From Aphanothece hegewaldii CCALA 016 (GTDB taxonomy: Bacteria; Cyanobacteriota; Cyanobacteriia; Cyanobacteriales; Microcystaceae), in contig NZ_PXOH01000033.1 in assembly GCF_003007785.1 (NCBI RefSeq), positions 1-45,842 on the forward strand: 45,842 nt of DNA. The letters are read 5' to 3'. A program made the translations under genes and the position numbers. The notes beneath the pieces were generated by a model. That model did no database searches. It had not been told where the DNA came from and saw only the letters and a program-made list of their open reading frames with translations. Below, piece by piece: positions 16,877-24,941 of the stretch. How positions within the stretch are numbered: position 1 is the first letter of the stretch; every line of letters begins with the position of its first letter.

Positions 16877-17566
16877 TTAAAATGTTGTGAGAAGACTTTC
16901 AAACTCTTCTAATGCTTGTAAACTTCCAACTTTCCAGCTTTTTTCAATGAGTTGAGGAATAATGTCTAAAAGAGGTAGATTTGGAAAAATAGAACTAATC
17001 TTAGAATTTATATAACCGTTCTCTGTTAAGACAAAAATCGTCAACTTACCACTATCATAAATCCATAATTCAGGAACTTGTATCGCTTGATAAGCATCAA
17101 TTGTTTTTGAGGTAACATCAGTCTCAATAGCTAAATCTGGTGGTGGGTCATCAGGTTGTAGTCTTTTACGACCAATCATTTTTTGATAATTTTCAATATA
17201 AAAACACGCATCAGGTTCTACACCCGCTATTCCTTCTTTTTTAAAAGTTGTTGACCCAAATGGTTGATAAAGTTTTTTAATAAATTTTAGTAAAACTTTG
17301 ACTATATCTGATAACAAATCTCTTGGTATTTCATGTTCTGGTAAAGGAACCATAATTTCTAAATTACGATTACTGTAAGCAATGCGTGAATTTCGCTTTT
17401 CTCCTAATTCTTCTAAGATTGATTCAAATTCTAGCCAAGTTACATCAGGAATAGTGACTAGACTACCTGGTGAAAGTTGGTCAAAATCAAGATGAAAATT
17501 AAAGGTTGCTTCTGGTGTAAAAAATTTACCTTTTTCTGCTTTAGAAAAGTCGTATTCAGGTTTCAT
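16877..17566 (-). CDS. Uma2-family (DUF820) protein with antitoxin-like N-terminus
   Basis: Residues about 30-229 are a Uma2/DUF820 domain, a PD-(D/E)XK-like nuclease fold abundant in cyanobacteria. Key blocks are GVEPDACFYI, PDLAIETDVTSKT and VPELWIYD, which carry the acidic and Glu/Lys residues of the putative site. The first 24 or so residues (MKPEYDFSKAEKGKFFTPEA) instead match the start of the small antitoxins that pair with BrnT-type toxins. The ATG overlaps the stop of a BrnT remnant (ATGA), just as in a real toxin-antitoxin operon. The gene looks like a fusion made when Uma2 was joined behind the antitoxin start. The biological role of Uma2 proteins is poorly known. Confidence 0.85.
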   Translation of the reverse strand: MKPEYDFSKAEKGKFFTPEATFNFHLDFDQLSPGSLVTIPDVTWLEFESILEELGEKRNSRIAYSNRNLEIMVPLPEHEIPRDLLSDIVKVLLKFIKKLYQPFGSTTFKKEGIAGVEPDACFYIENYQKMIGRKRLQPDDPPPDLAIETDVTSKTIDAYQAIQVPELWIYDSGKLTIFVLTENGYINSKISSIFPNLPLLDIIPQLIEKSWKVGSLQALEEFESLLTTF

Positions 17567-17766
17567 AAGTTAGTTTCTCGATATTGTTTAACTTCCTTTG
17601 GAGTTGCTTGACGGGCTGAAATAATACGAATTTTGTAAGATTAAGTATTTATAGCCTCAAAAGTATGTATAACAACTCGTAATATTACAGTGCTATCTAA
17701 CCCAATTGTCATCCATCTATCCTTATCGTCTCTATTGAGCTTCAGGAAATTAAACGGATGAAAAAT
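17563..17766 (-). pseudogene. BrnT-type toxin remnant
   Basis: Read on the minus strand, codons up to the TGA at 17563-17565 give RDDKDRWMTIGLDSTVILRV, then VIHTFEAINT, a TAA stop (17641-17643), and SYKIRIISARQATPKEVKQY. This is the C-terminal two thirds of a BrnT ribonuclease toxin (family core: ERW.TIG, V.HT, IRIISAR.AT..E...Y). The reading frame is kept throughout; only the nonsense TAA and a missing N-terminus break it. No start codon with the usual BrnT beginning is present. Confidence 0.8.
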
Positions 17767-17843
17767 AGATTATAGTTTGTAATTACATGGCAAAAAAAGC
17801 TACTTTAAATTATAATTATACTAATTCATCATTTAAGAAAAAA

Positions 17844-18095
17844 ATGCTAACCAGTATTGAAGGGATTTACAAAAACGGTCGAATAGAATTGGTAGAACAG
17901 CCTAACAATGTACTTGAAGGTACTAAAGTTATTGTAACTTTTATTAAATCTAATGAAATTGATTTAGCCTCTCATGAAATTGACCCAGCACAAGCAGAAG
18001 CATTAAGAACTAACTTGACAACTTTTGTCGATGATTGGAATAGTGATGAAATGAGTATATATGACAACTATGACGCAGCAAAATATAGATTCTAA
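17844..18095 (+). CDS. AF2212-like (DUF104) antitoxin
   Basis: This small protein of about 83 aa starts MLTSIEGIYKNGRIELVEQP and continues EGTKVIVTFI, the beta-rich signature of the AF2212/DUF104 antitoxin group. The C-terminal tail is acidic (WNSDEMSIYDNYDAAKYRF). I choose the ATG at 17844 because similarity begins there; the frame can start 19 codons earlier at 17787. Such antitoxins usually precede a PIN or MazF-like toxin. None follows on this strand, so it may be an orphan. Confidence 0.65.
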   Translation: MLTSIEGIYKNGRIELVEQPNNVLEGTKVIVTFIKSNEIDLASHEIDPAQAEALRTNLTTFVDDWNSDEMSIYDNYDAAKYRF

Positions 18096-18108
18096 ATAAA
18101 CTTATTTT

Positions 18109-18465
18109 TTAGATTGATTTTACTGCTGTCAATAACTCACTAGGATCAGATAAATGTTTACCTAATCTTTGACTCATATAACCAACCTCATATTCTGGAG
18201 CAAGTTCTTGTCTTAATTGTAACCAAAGTTTAATCCCTTCTTTCTCAAATGCGTCTTCTTCTGCTTGACTATTAAATCCTGATGCAGCAGGATCATCTTC
18301 ATTTAAAATATCATCATAAGTATCTGACCAAGCCATCAATTTTTGGATCGTTTCAGGTTTTAAAGGTAAGGTATTTGGATCAATATCACCTGCTTGTCCT
18401 GAACCCGCAGCCCACCAAAGAGGATAACAGTAATAATCTGGCATTAATTGAATTATTTTTTTCAT
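18109..18465 (-). CDS. Conserved hypothetical protein
   Basis: This 118-aa acidic soluble protein has tryptophan/tyrosine-rich blocks: MPDYYCYPLWW near the start, LPLKPETIQKLMAWSDTYDDILNEDDPAASGF in the middle and LWLQLRQELAPEYEVGYMSQ near the end. I recall similar short proteins in bacterial genomes without an assigned function. It converges with the AF2212-like antitoxin gene (13 bp apart) and lies among toxin-antitoxin genes, so an immunity or antitoxin role is possible but unsupported. Confidence 0.6.
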   Translation of the reverse strand: MKKIIQLMPDYYCYPLWWAAGSGQAGDIDPNTLPLKPETIQKLMAWSDTYDDILNEDDPAASGFNSQAEEDAFEKEGIKLWLQLRQELAPEYEVGYMSQRLGKHLSDPSELLTAVKSI

Positions 18466-18484
18466 AGCAAAATATTCTAACTAC

Positions 18485-18808
18485 CTAAGAAGAAACTCTA
18501 ATCAATTGTCCAACTTTTATAGATTGTAACGTTTCTTCTATTTTAGGTAATAAGGGTGATAAATCTTCAAAACGGTTACTTTTGGCTTCAAGTATAATAA
18601 TGGCAATAGAGTATAAAGATAAATTTTGCTGGTAAGGAATTCCTTTATCAGTAGTAATGAATACCTCAAATTCTATCTGAGCAACACGGAGTAATTCTCC
18701 ATTTTTTAAACCTTTCCAACCTCGCTCACTGACGGTAATTACTTCTACACCTTCATTAAAAAAACGTTTTAATCTTCGAGGTAAATTCTCGTCAAGCAGC
18801 ACGCGCAT
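18485..18808 (-). CDS. DUF5615 PIN-like toxin
   Basis: This 107-aa protein is of the DUF5615/Mut7-C-like PIN group, presumed ribonuclease toxins. The N-terminal LLDENLPRRL carries the paired acidic residues of a PIN site, and ITTDKGIPYQQNL supplies the next acidic residue. It overlaps the upstream DUF433 gene by 17 bp, the standard antitoxin-toxin order. Confidence 0.85.
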   Translation of the reverse strand: MRVLLDENLPRRLKRFFNEGVEVITVSERGWKGLKNGELLRVAQIEFEVFITTDKGIPYQQNLSLYSIAIIILEAKSNRFEDLSPLLPKIEETLQSIKVGQLIRVSS

Positions 18809-19019
18809 TACTATTTTCTACCTCAGTAAGAGCTATTTCTAAAAAAGAGATCGCTTGTTCTTTAGTAACACTGGGAAAATCATCTAAAAAAGTCTCTAAA
18901 GAATCTCCTGCGGTAAGATGCTGGATTAAAATAGCCACAGGTACTCGTGTTCCTGTAAAAACTAACATACCACTCATAATTTCAGGATCAGATGAAATGA
19001 TTGCCTTTTGATTAATCAT
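18792..19019 (-). CDS. DUF433 antitoxin
   Basis: This 75-aa protein has the DUF433 winged-helix signature: SDPEIMSGMLVFTGTRVPVAILIQHLTAGDSLETFLDDFPSV. It pairs with the overlapping DUF5615 toxin and should bind both the toxin and its own promoter. It is divergent from clpB. Confidence 0.88.
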   Translation of the reverse strand: MINQKAIISSDPEIMSGMLVFTGTRVPVAILIQHLTAGDSLETFLDDFPSVTKEQAISFLEIALTEVENSNARAA

Positions 19020-19185
19020 GACATTTCTCTCAATTTATCTACTGATCATTATGGCACGAGCAAAAATCACTTTTTAAAACATCGGAAAACCTACCTAAGT
19101 CTTTCGGGTTATCCCTCTCATCACAAAGGATCTAACCTGATTACAATAACTATTAGAGATATTATCAAAAAAACGACTATAGAGA

Positions 19186-21795
19186 ATGCAACCCACTAAT
19201 CCACAACAGTTTACAGAAAAAGCATGGGAAGCGGTAGTCAGAACACCAGACATCGCTAAACAGAACAATCATCAACAAATTGAAAGTGAAGATTTGATGA
19301 AGTCTCTTTTAGATCAAGAGGGACTCGCAATCAGTATATTTAATAAAGCGAATATTAGTATTCAGCGTTTACGGGATAAAACTGATGATTTTATCCGTCG
19401 TCAACCAAAGGTATCTAACCCTGGTGACTCTATTTATTTAGGTCGCAGTTTAGATACATTATTAGATCGCGCTGAACAATATCGCAAAGAATTCCAAGAT
19501 GACTTTATCTCTGTCGAACACCTCATCTTAGGTTATGCTAAAGACGATCGCTTCGGTAAATCGCTTTTTGCAGAATTTGGACTGACAGAAGACAAACTCA
19601 AAGATATCATTAAACAGGTAAGGGGTAATCAAAAAGTGGTAGACCAAAACCCAGAAGGAAAATACGAAGCACTAGAAAAATACGGCCGCGATCTCACCCA
19701 ACTCGCAAGAGAAGGTAAACTAGATCCCGTAATTGGAAGAGATGATGAGATCCGTCGTACGATACAAATTCTCTCACGTCGCACCAAAAATAACCCAGTC
19801 CTCATCGGTGAACCTGGTGTCGGGAAAACTGCTATTGTTGAAGGACTCGCACAACGCATCATTAACCGAGATGTGCCAGAATCACTACAAGATCGCACAC
19901 TCATTGCGTTAGACTTGGGTGGTTTAATTGCAGGTGCAAAATACCGGGGTGAATTTGAAGAACGTCTCAAAGCGGTCTTAAAAGAAGTAACTGACTCCCA
20001 AGGTAGTATCATCATGTTTATTGATGAAATTCATACCGTAGTAGGTGCAGGTGCGACTCAAGGTGCGATGGATGCAAGTAACCTCCTTAAACCGATGTTA
20101 GCAAGAGGTGAACTACGTTGTATCGGTGCAACAACTCTCGATGAATATCGCAAGTATATCGAAAAAGATGCAGCATTAGAGCGTCGTTTCCAAGAAGTAT
20201 TTGTCGATGAACCGAATGTTGTTGATACGATCTCGATTTTACGGGGTCTCAAAGAACGCTATGAAGTGCATCACGGGGTTAAAATTGCTGATAGTGCCTT
20301 AGTTGCAGCAGCAGTGTTATCGAACCGTTATATTAGCGATCGCTTTTTACCCGATAAAGCAATTGACCTTGTAGACGAAGCTGCGGCTAAACTGAAAATG
20401 GAGATCACTTCTAAACCAGAAGAACTCGATGAAGTCGATCGCAAGATCCTACAATTAGAAATGGAACGATTATCTTTACAAAGAGAATACGATCCTGCTT
20501 CTCGTGAACGGTTAGAAAAGCTAGAAAAAGAACTCGCTGACTTTAAAGAAGAACAATCCCAGTTTAACGCTCAATGGCAATCGGAAAAAGAAGTCATTGA
20601 TCAAATTCGTACCGTCAAAAAAGAGATCGATCAGGTTAACTTAGAGATTCAACAAGCCGAAAGAGACTATGATCTCAATAAGATGGCTGAATTGCGTTAT
20701 GGTAAATTAACTAACCTACAGCGACAACTCAAAGACCTTGAAACCCAACTTTCTGAAAAACAAACGACAGGTAAAACCCTATTACGGGAAGAAGTTTTAG
20801 AATCAGATATTGGTGAAATCATCTCGAAATGGACGGGAATACCCATCAGTAAACTTATTGCATCCGAAAAAGAAAAACTACTGCACCTAGAAGATGAATT
20901 ACATCAACGGGTGATCGGACAAGAAGAAGCTGTAACCGCAGTAGCAGAAGCGATCCAACGTTCTCGCGCTGGTTTAGCAGATCCCAAACGTCCTACCGCT
21001 AGTTTTATCTTCCTTGGGCCCACTGGTGTCGGTAAAACCGAACTTGCAAAAGCATTAGCAGAAAGCTTGTTTGATACCGAAGAAGCGATCGTACGGATCG
21101 ATATGTCGGAATATATGGAAAAACACAGTGTATCACGTTTGATGGGTGCGCCTCCAGGATATGTCGGTTATGAAGAAGGGGGACAACTGACTGAAGCAAT
21201 TCGACGTAGACCCTATTCTGTTATTCTGTTTGATGAGATTGAAAAAGCGCATCCTGATGTGTTTAACGTGATGCTGCAAATTCTCGATGATGGACGTTTA
21301 ACTGATTCTCAAGGTCATGTTGTAGACTTCAAGAATACGATTATTATCATGACCAGTAATGTCGGATCTCAGTATATTCTCGATGTTGCGAATGATGACG
21401 AAGAAATGCGATCGCGTGTGATGGATGCAATGCGGAATAGTTTCCGTCCCGAATTCTTGAACCGTATTGATGAGATCATCATCTTCCACAGTTTACAAAA
21501 ATCTCAACTTAGAGAAATTGTCAGACTACAAGTCAAACGCTTAGAAGAACGTTTAGAGGAACAAAAAATCACCCTCAAAGTCTCAGACGCGGCTCTAGAT
21601 TTCTTAGTTGAAGTTGGTTACGATCCTGTATATGGTGGAAGACCGCTAAAACGTGCCGTACAACGGTATTTAGAGACAGCGATCGCTAAAATGATCCTCA
21701 AAGGAGATTTTAGACAAGGTGACACCGTTTTTGTCGATATCGAAGATGAACGCTTAACCTTTAAACGCTTATCTTCTGAAGTTGTGACAGCTTAG
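19186..21795 (+). CDS. clpB: ClpB disaggregase
   Basis: ClpB is a hexameric AAA+ chaperone that extracts polypeptides from aggregates with DnaK. All parts of the 869-aa protein are present: Clp_N repeats (1-150), first AAA+ module with GEPGVGKT and IMFIDEIHTVVGAG, the ClpB-specific coiled-coil M domain (about 405-525, EMERLSLQREYD...), second AAA+ module with GPTGVGKTELAK and VILFDEIEKAHPDV, and a D2-small domain (YGGRPLKRAVQRYLE). The pore loop is YRGEFEERL. There is no ClpP-binding IGF/L loop, as expected for ClpB. A terminator hairpin follows. Confidence 0.97.
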   Translation: MQPTNPQQFTEKAWEAVVRTPDIAKQNNHQQIESEDLMKSLLDQEGLAISIFNKANISIQRLRDKTDDFIRRQPKVSNPGDSIYLGRSLDTLLDRAEQYRKEFQDDFISVEHLILGYAKDDRFGKSLFAEFGLTEDKLKDIIKQVRGNQKVVDQNPEGKYEALEKYGRDLTQLAREGKLDPVIGRDDEIRRTIQILSRRTKNNPVLIGEPGVGKTAIVEGLAQRIINRDVPESLQDRTLIALDLGGLIAGAKYRGEFEERLKAVLKEVTDSQGSIIMFIDEIHTVVGAGATQGAMDASNLLKPMLARGELRCIGATTLDEYRKYIEKDAALERRFQEVFVDEPNVVDTISILRGLKERYEVHHGVKIADSALVAAAVLSNRYISDRFLPDKAIDLVDEAAAKLKMEITSKPEELDEVDRKILQLEMERLSLQREYDPASRERLEKLEKELADFKEEQSQFNAQWQSEKEVIDQIRTVKKEIDQVNLEIQQAERDYDLNKMAELRYGKLTNLQRQLKDLETQLSEKQTTGKTLLREEVLESDIGEIISKWTGIPISKLIASEKEKLLHLEDELHQRVIGQEEAVTAVAEAIQRSRAGLADPKRPTASFIFLGPTGVGKTELAKALAESLFDTEEAIVRIDMSEYMEKHSVSRLMGAPPGYVGYEEGGQLTEAIRRRPYSVILFDEIEKAHPDVFNVMLQILDDGRLTDSQGHVVDFKNTIIIMTSNVGSQYILDVANDDEEMRSRVMDAMRNSFRPEFLNRIDEIIIFHSLQKSQLREIVRLQVKRLEERLEEQKITLKVSDAALDFLVEVGYDPVYGGRPLKRAVQRYLETAIAKMILKGDFRQGDTVFVDIEDERLTFKRLSSEVVTA

Positions 21796-21805
21796 ACTTA
21801 ATATT

Positions 21806-21838
21806 AGGGTGTGTCCAATTATGGTAGCACACCCTTTA
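21806..21838 (+). terminator. Terminator after clpB
   Basis: AGGGTGTG (21806-21813) pairs with CACACCCT (21828-21835) and is followed by a short T run, directly behind the clpB stop. Confidence 0.65.
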
Positions 21839-21870
21839 AAATAGGGAAGCATACTGTTTGATTTGTTAAT

Positions 21871-22215
21871 ATGGCAAAGTTACCCGATGAAGCTACTGAG
21901 CAGATATGGCATTTAAAAAAACAATTGTTAGATATTATCGATCAAGCTAAAGTGACAGAATTTGTCTTATTTGAAAGATTTGGGGAAACCGAACGAACTT
22001 TGACTTATTTGGATGATCTTCAAAATATAGCAGAACAAGCTACAGAAAGATTTTCTCAATTTTCTCGGATTCAAATTCAGATTGCTGCTGCACAACCTGA
22101 TGTTTTTCCTGATATCCTAGAGCTAGTAACTCAAGCCATTAGTAATACTCAGGCTAGAATACCCGCCCTGCAACGCAGCATCCAAGAAATCAAGATAGAG
22201 TGGCAAATCCCATGA
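21871..22215 (+). CDS. Conserved helical hypothetical protein
   Basis: This 114-aa protein is predicted to be all alpha-helical with amphipathic, coiled-coil-like heptads (IWHLKKQLLDIIDQAK, LDDLQNIAEQATERFSQFSRIQIQI). It has no signal peptide, no TM segment and no recognised family. Its stop overlaps the start of the next small gene by 4 bp, so the two are probably translated together and may form a complex. Confidence 0.55.
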   Translation: MAKLPDEATEQIWHLKKQLLDIIDQAKVTEFVLFERFGETERTLTYLDDLQNIAEQATERFSQFSRIQIQIAAAQPDVFPDILELVTQAISNTQARIPALQRSIQEIKIEWQIP

Positions 22216-22379
22216 ATAATAAATTTTATATTCCTGATCCTTGTGTTGATAAAAAATTATTAGCGAATTTACGTCATGCTCGTTTAGAAATGGAAGAAAT
22301 CGGCTTACAATTAGAGGAAGTTATTACTAAGTTCGATGAGCAAATTCGCCAGCAAAAGTTAAAAAGAATTCAAAAATAA
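22212..22379 (+). CDS. Small helical protein, translationally coupled
   Basis: This 55-codon frame begins MNNKFYIPDPCVDKKLLANL and continues with an amphipathic helix (RHARLEMEEIGLQLEEVITKFDEQIRQQKLK). It starts in the ATGA overlap with the preceding stop, which supports it as a real gene. Both products are helical and similar in charge pattern, so a hetero-oligomer is a reasonable guess. Function is unknown. Confidence 0.6.
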   Translation: MNNKFYIPDPCVDKKLLANLRHARLEMEEIGLQLEEVITKFDEQIRQQKLKRIQK

Positions 22380-22430
22380 CTTAATATCGCCTTATTTTGT
22401 ACTCTTATCAATTAGACCTAAAATATAATT

Positions 22431-22453
22431 GTAGGGATTTGGTCTTCAAATCC
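22431..22453 (-). repeat. Dispersed intergenic palindrome, copy 2
   Basis: GTAGGGATTTGGTCTTCAAATCC is the reverse-oriented form of copy 1, with compensating changes in the stem (ATTTGG/TCAAAT). A second CCAAATCC lies at 22476. Confidence 0.6.
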
Positions 22454-22518
22454 AGATCGGTATAGGTTAGAAGCACCAAATCCTAGGCTTTTTTCAACAA
22501 ATTTAAGATGATTTGGTC

Positions 22519-24369
22519 TTAAATAATGTTAAAGTCGGCGTTTGTTAGAGCTAAATTTGCACTCAAATTCGCTAACTGAGTCGCTGCGATGTTTCCTTTA
22601 CCATCCACATCAAAGAATAAATCCCCAGTAACAGAATTATAAATCAAGCGATGGGCTGCTGTTGTGGCCGCAGAACCGATCGTAAATTGATTGACTGCAA
22701 GTGTAGTATTACTGACTAACCCACCGCCAAAACCTGAAGTGGATAGAACAATAGTATCATTATTGACATTAAAATCGGTAATGGTATCGATACCCTCTGA
22801 TGGAGAATTATAGACAAATGTATCTTCTCCACTACCACCAGTTAGGCGATCGTTTCCTCCTGCGGCATAAATCCGATCAAACCCTGCACCACCATTAATG
22901 GTATCATTACCAGCCCCTGTAATAATATTATCATTAGCGGCTGTACCAGTTATTCTAAAGCGTTCGATGTTATAAAAGCTTACTCGGTCATAATTGTAGC
23001 TACTATTGTAATAGGCTCTATAAGACCCGTTAAAGCCCCCTGCACCATTGCTAGAAATAATCGAAGAAATGCCAGAATCAGGAGAAGTACCCGTATAGGT
23101 GTTACTCGAATAATCGATAATCAGTAAGTCGCTCCCTAATCCTCCATCGACGGTATCAATTCCTAATCCTGCATTAATGGTATCTTTCCCACTGCCTGTA
23201 TTAACTGTATTATAGAGGCGTTGTGTGTAGCTAATTGTATCATTACCATTACCTGTCGTTAGGTTGGTAAAATATTCAATATTTGAAATCGTCGTTCCGT
23301 CAGCAAGAGTAATCGTTGGGATTGTTCCTGTATCAGTATAGCTTTGAGCTATATTCAGCGAGCTAAAATTGGCATTAACGAGAGTATCAATTCCACTACC
23401 CCCATTGATGATATTTATCCCTGCGCCGCCATCAATGGTATCATTCCCTAAACCACCATTAATGGTATCATTCCCATCCCCTGTAATAATATTATCATTA
23501 GCGGCTGTACCAGTTATTCTAAAGCGTTCGATGTTATAAAAGCTTACTCGGTCATAATTGTAGCTACTATTGTAATAGGCTCTATAAGACCCGTTAAAGC
23601 CCCCTGCACCATTGCTAGAAATAATCGAAGAAATGCCAGAATCAGGAGAAGTACCCGTATAGGTGTTACTCGAATAATCGATAATCAGTAAGTCGCTCCC
23701 TAATCCTCCATCGACGGTATCAATTCCTAATCCTGCATTAATGGTATCACTACCACTGCCTGTATTAACTGTATTATAGAGGCGTTGTGTGTAGCTAATT
23801 GTATCATTACCATTACCTGTCGTTAGGTTGGTAAAATATTCAATATTTGAAATCGTCGTTCCGTCAGCAAGAGTAATCGTTGGGATTGTTCCTGTATCAG
23901 TATAGCTTTGAGCTATATTCAGCGAGCTAAGATTGGCATTAACAAGAATATCAATTCCATTACCCCCATTGATGATATTTATCCCTGCGCCGCCATCAAT
24001 GGTATCATTCCCTGCACCACCATTAATGGTATCATCACCACTTCCTGTAATAATATTATCATTGCCTATTGTGCCTGTAATTCTAAAGCGCTCGATGTTA
24101 GAAAAGCTTACTCGGTCATAATTGTAGCTACTATTGTAATAGGCTCTATAAGACCCGTTAAAGCCCCCTGCACCATTGCTGCTAATTGTAGTAGAAATGC
24201 CAGAATCAGGAGAAGTACCCGTATAGGTGTTACTCGAATAATCGATGATGAGTAAGTCGCTCCCTAATCCTCCATCGACGGTATCAATTCCTAATTTTGA
24301 ATCAAAGGTATCGTTTCCATTTGTTCCAGTCAATAAATTATTAGAATTATCTCCCGTAAAAGTCGGCAT
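22519..24369 (-). CDS. RTX-type calcium-binding repeat protein
   Basis: This 616-aa secreted-type protein has hemolysin-like nonapeptides (GGAGNDTIDGGAG, GSGDDTINGG, GGNDRLTGGSGEDTF) and no N-terminal signal peptide, which fits type I secretion through a C-terminal signal. A 188-residue module (GLGSDLLIIDYSSNTYTG... to ...SNIEYFTNLTTGNGNDTI) occurs almost identically two and a half times. The C-terminus (ITDFNVNNDTIVLST, GDLFFDVDGKG, ALTNADF) is the usual cyanobacterial end of such proteins. No catalytic domain is present, so a surface or matrix role is likely. No transport genes are adjacent. Confidence 0.88.
   Translation of the reverse strand: MPTFTGDNSNNLLTGTNGNDTFDSKLGIDTVDGGLGSDLLIIDYSSNTYTGTSPDSGISTTISSNGAGGFNGSYRAYYNSSYNYDRVSFSNIERFRITGTIGNDNIITGSGDDTINGGAGNDTIDGGAGINIINGGNGIDILVNANLSSLNIAQSYTDTGTIPTITLADGTTISNIEYFTNLTTGNGNDTISYTQRLYNTVNTGSGSDTINAGLGIDTVDGGLGSDLLIIDYSSNTYTGTSPDSGISSIISSNGAGGFNGSYRAYYNSSYNYDRVSFYNIERFRITGTAANDNIITGDGNDTINGGLGNDTIDGGAGINIINGGSGIDTLVNANFSSLNIAQSYTDTGTIPTITLADGTTISNIEYFTNLTTGNGNDTISYTQRLYNTVNTGSGKDTINAGLGIDTVDGGLGSDLLIIDYSSNTYTGTSPDSGISSIISSNGAGGFNGSYRAYYNSSYNYDRVSFYNIERFRITGTAANDNIITGAGNDTINGGAGFDRIYAAGGNDRLTGGSGEDTFVYNSPSEGIDTITDFNVNNDTIVLSTSGFGGGLVSNTTLAVNQFTIGSAATTAAHRLIYNSVTGDLFFDVDGKGNIAATQLANLSANLALTNADFNII
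22855..24300 (-). repeat. 564-bp tandem repeats within the RTX gene
   Basis: The same landmark (GTAATAATATTATCATT) occurs at 22919, 23483 and 24047, exactly 564 bp apart. The copies are nearly identical over long stretches, including silent positions, pointing to recent duplication or gene conversion. Confidence 0.9.
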
Positions 24370-24941
24370 TTTTTTACTCCTTTTTTAAGTTAACTTTAAT
24401 GTTAGGCTCTATACAAACTGCCTAAAGTTTTGAGATATTTTGCGAGTTGCTCGTCACGTTCCGTAATGCTACGAAACCGTTGTGTAATTAATATATTATT
24501 TTACTGTATGGCTTTTCCTCAAGAAAATTTCACAAAAAGTACCGATTTTAGAATAAAGCTTACTCTGACTGCATCTTTGAGGAATTTTTACAATGTAGAG
24601 ATTCTCTGACACGATTGGCTTTTTTAAGCACCAAATTGTGTTGATACTAACCTGAGCTTAAATTGATTGATTTGACGATTGTAAATAATTCAAGAAATTA
24701 GTAAATATTAATGCTTTAATCTACTAATTAGAATATGTTTATCAAAAATTAGTATTGATCCATAAATATTTTATTAACGCAATTTTTGTACCAGAATTAA
24801 TATTTTAAAATTACAAACTCGACAAAATCCTTATCTAAATCCTTTTCCCTTAACCATTTTTGTAACATTTCTCAAGCTGATCTTGCTGTTGAGACTAAAC
24901 AGAATATAATAGTAATATATTAGGGAAAATCTTAAAAAAGT
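24370..24941. other. 572-bp intergenic region
   Basis: This AT-rich stretch lies between the divergent RTX and GGDEF regulator genes. A TATAAT at 24905-24910 is a plausible -10 box for the regulator. No small ORF, tRNA or convincing structured RNA was seen. Confidence 0.4.

Noticed and set aside
22431..22480. tRNA-like TTCAAATCC segment
   Set aside because: No acceptor stem, D-arm or anticodon arm can be built around it; it belongs to the dispersed palindrome family.
22855..24300. Long repeats as a CRISPR or rRNA-like array
   Set aside because: They are coding repeats of an RTX protein with a period of 564 bp.
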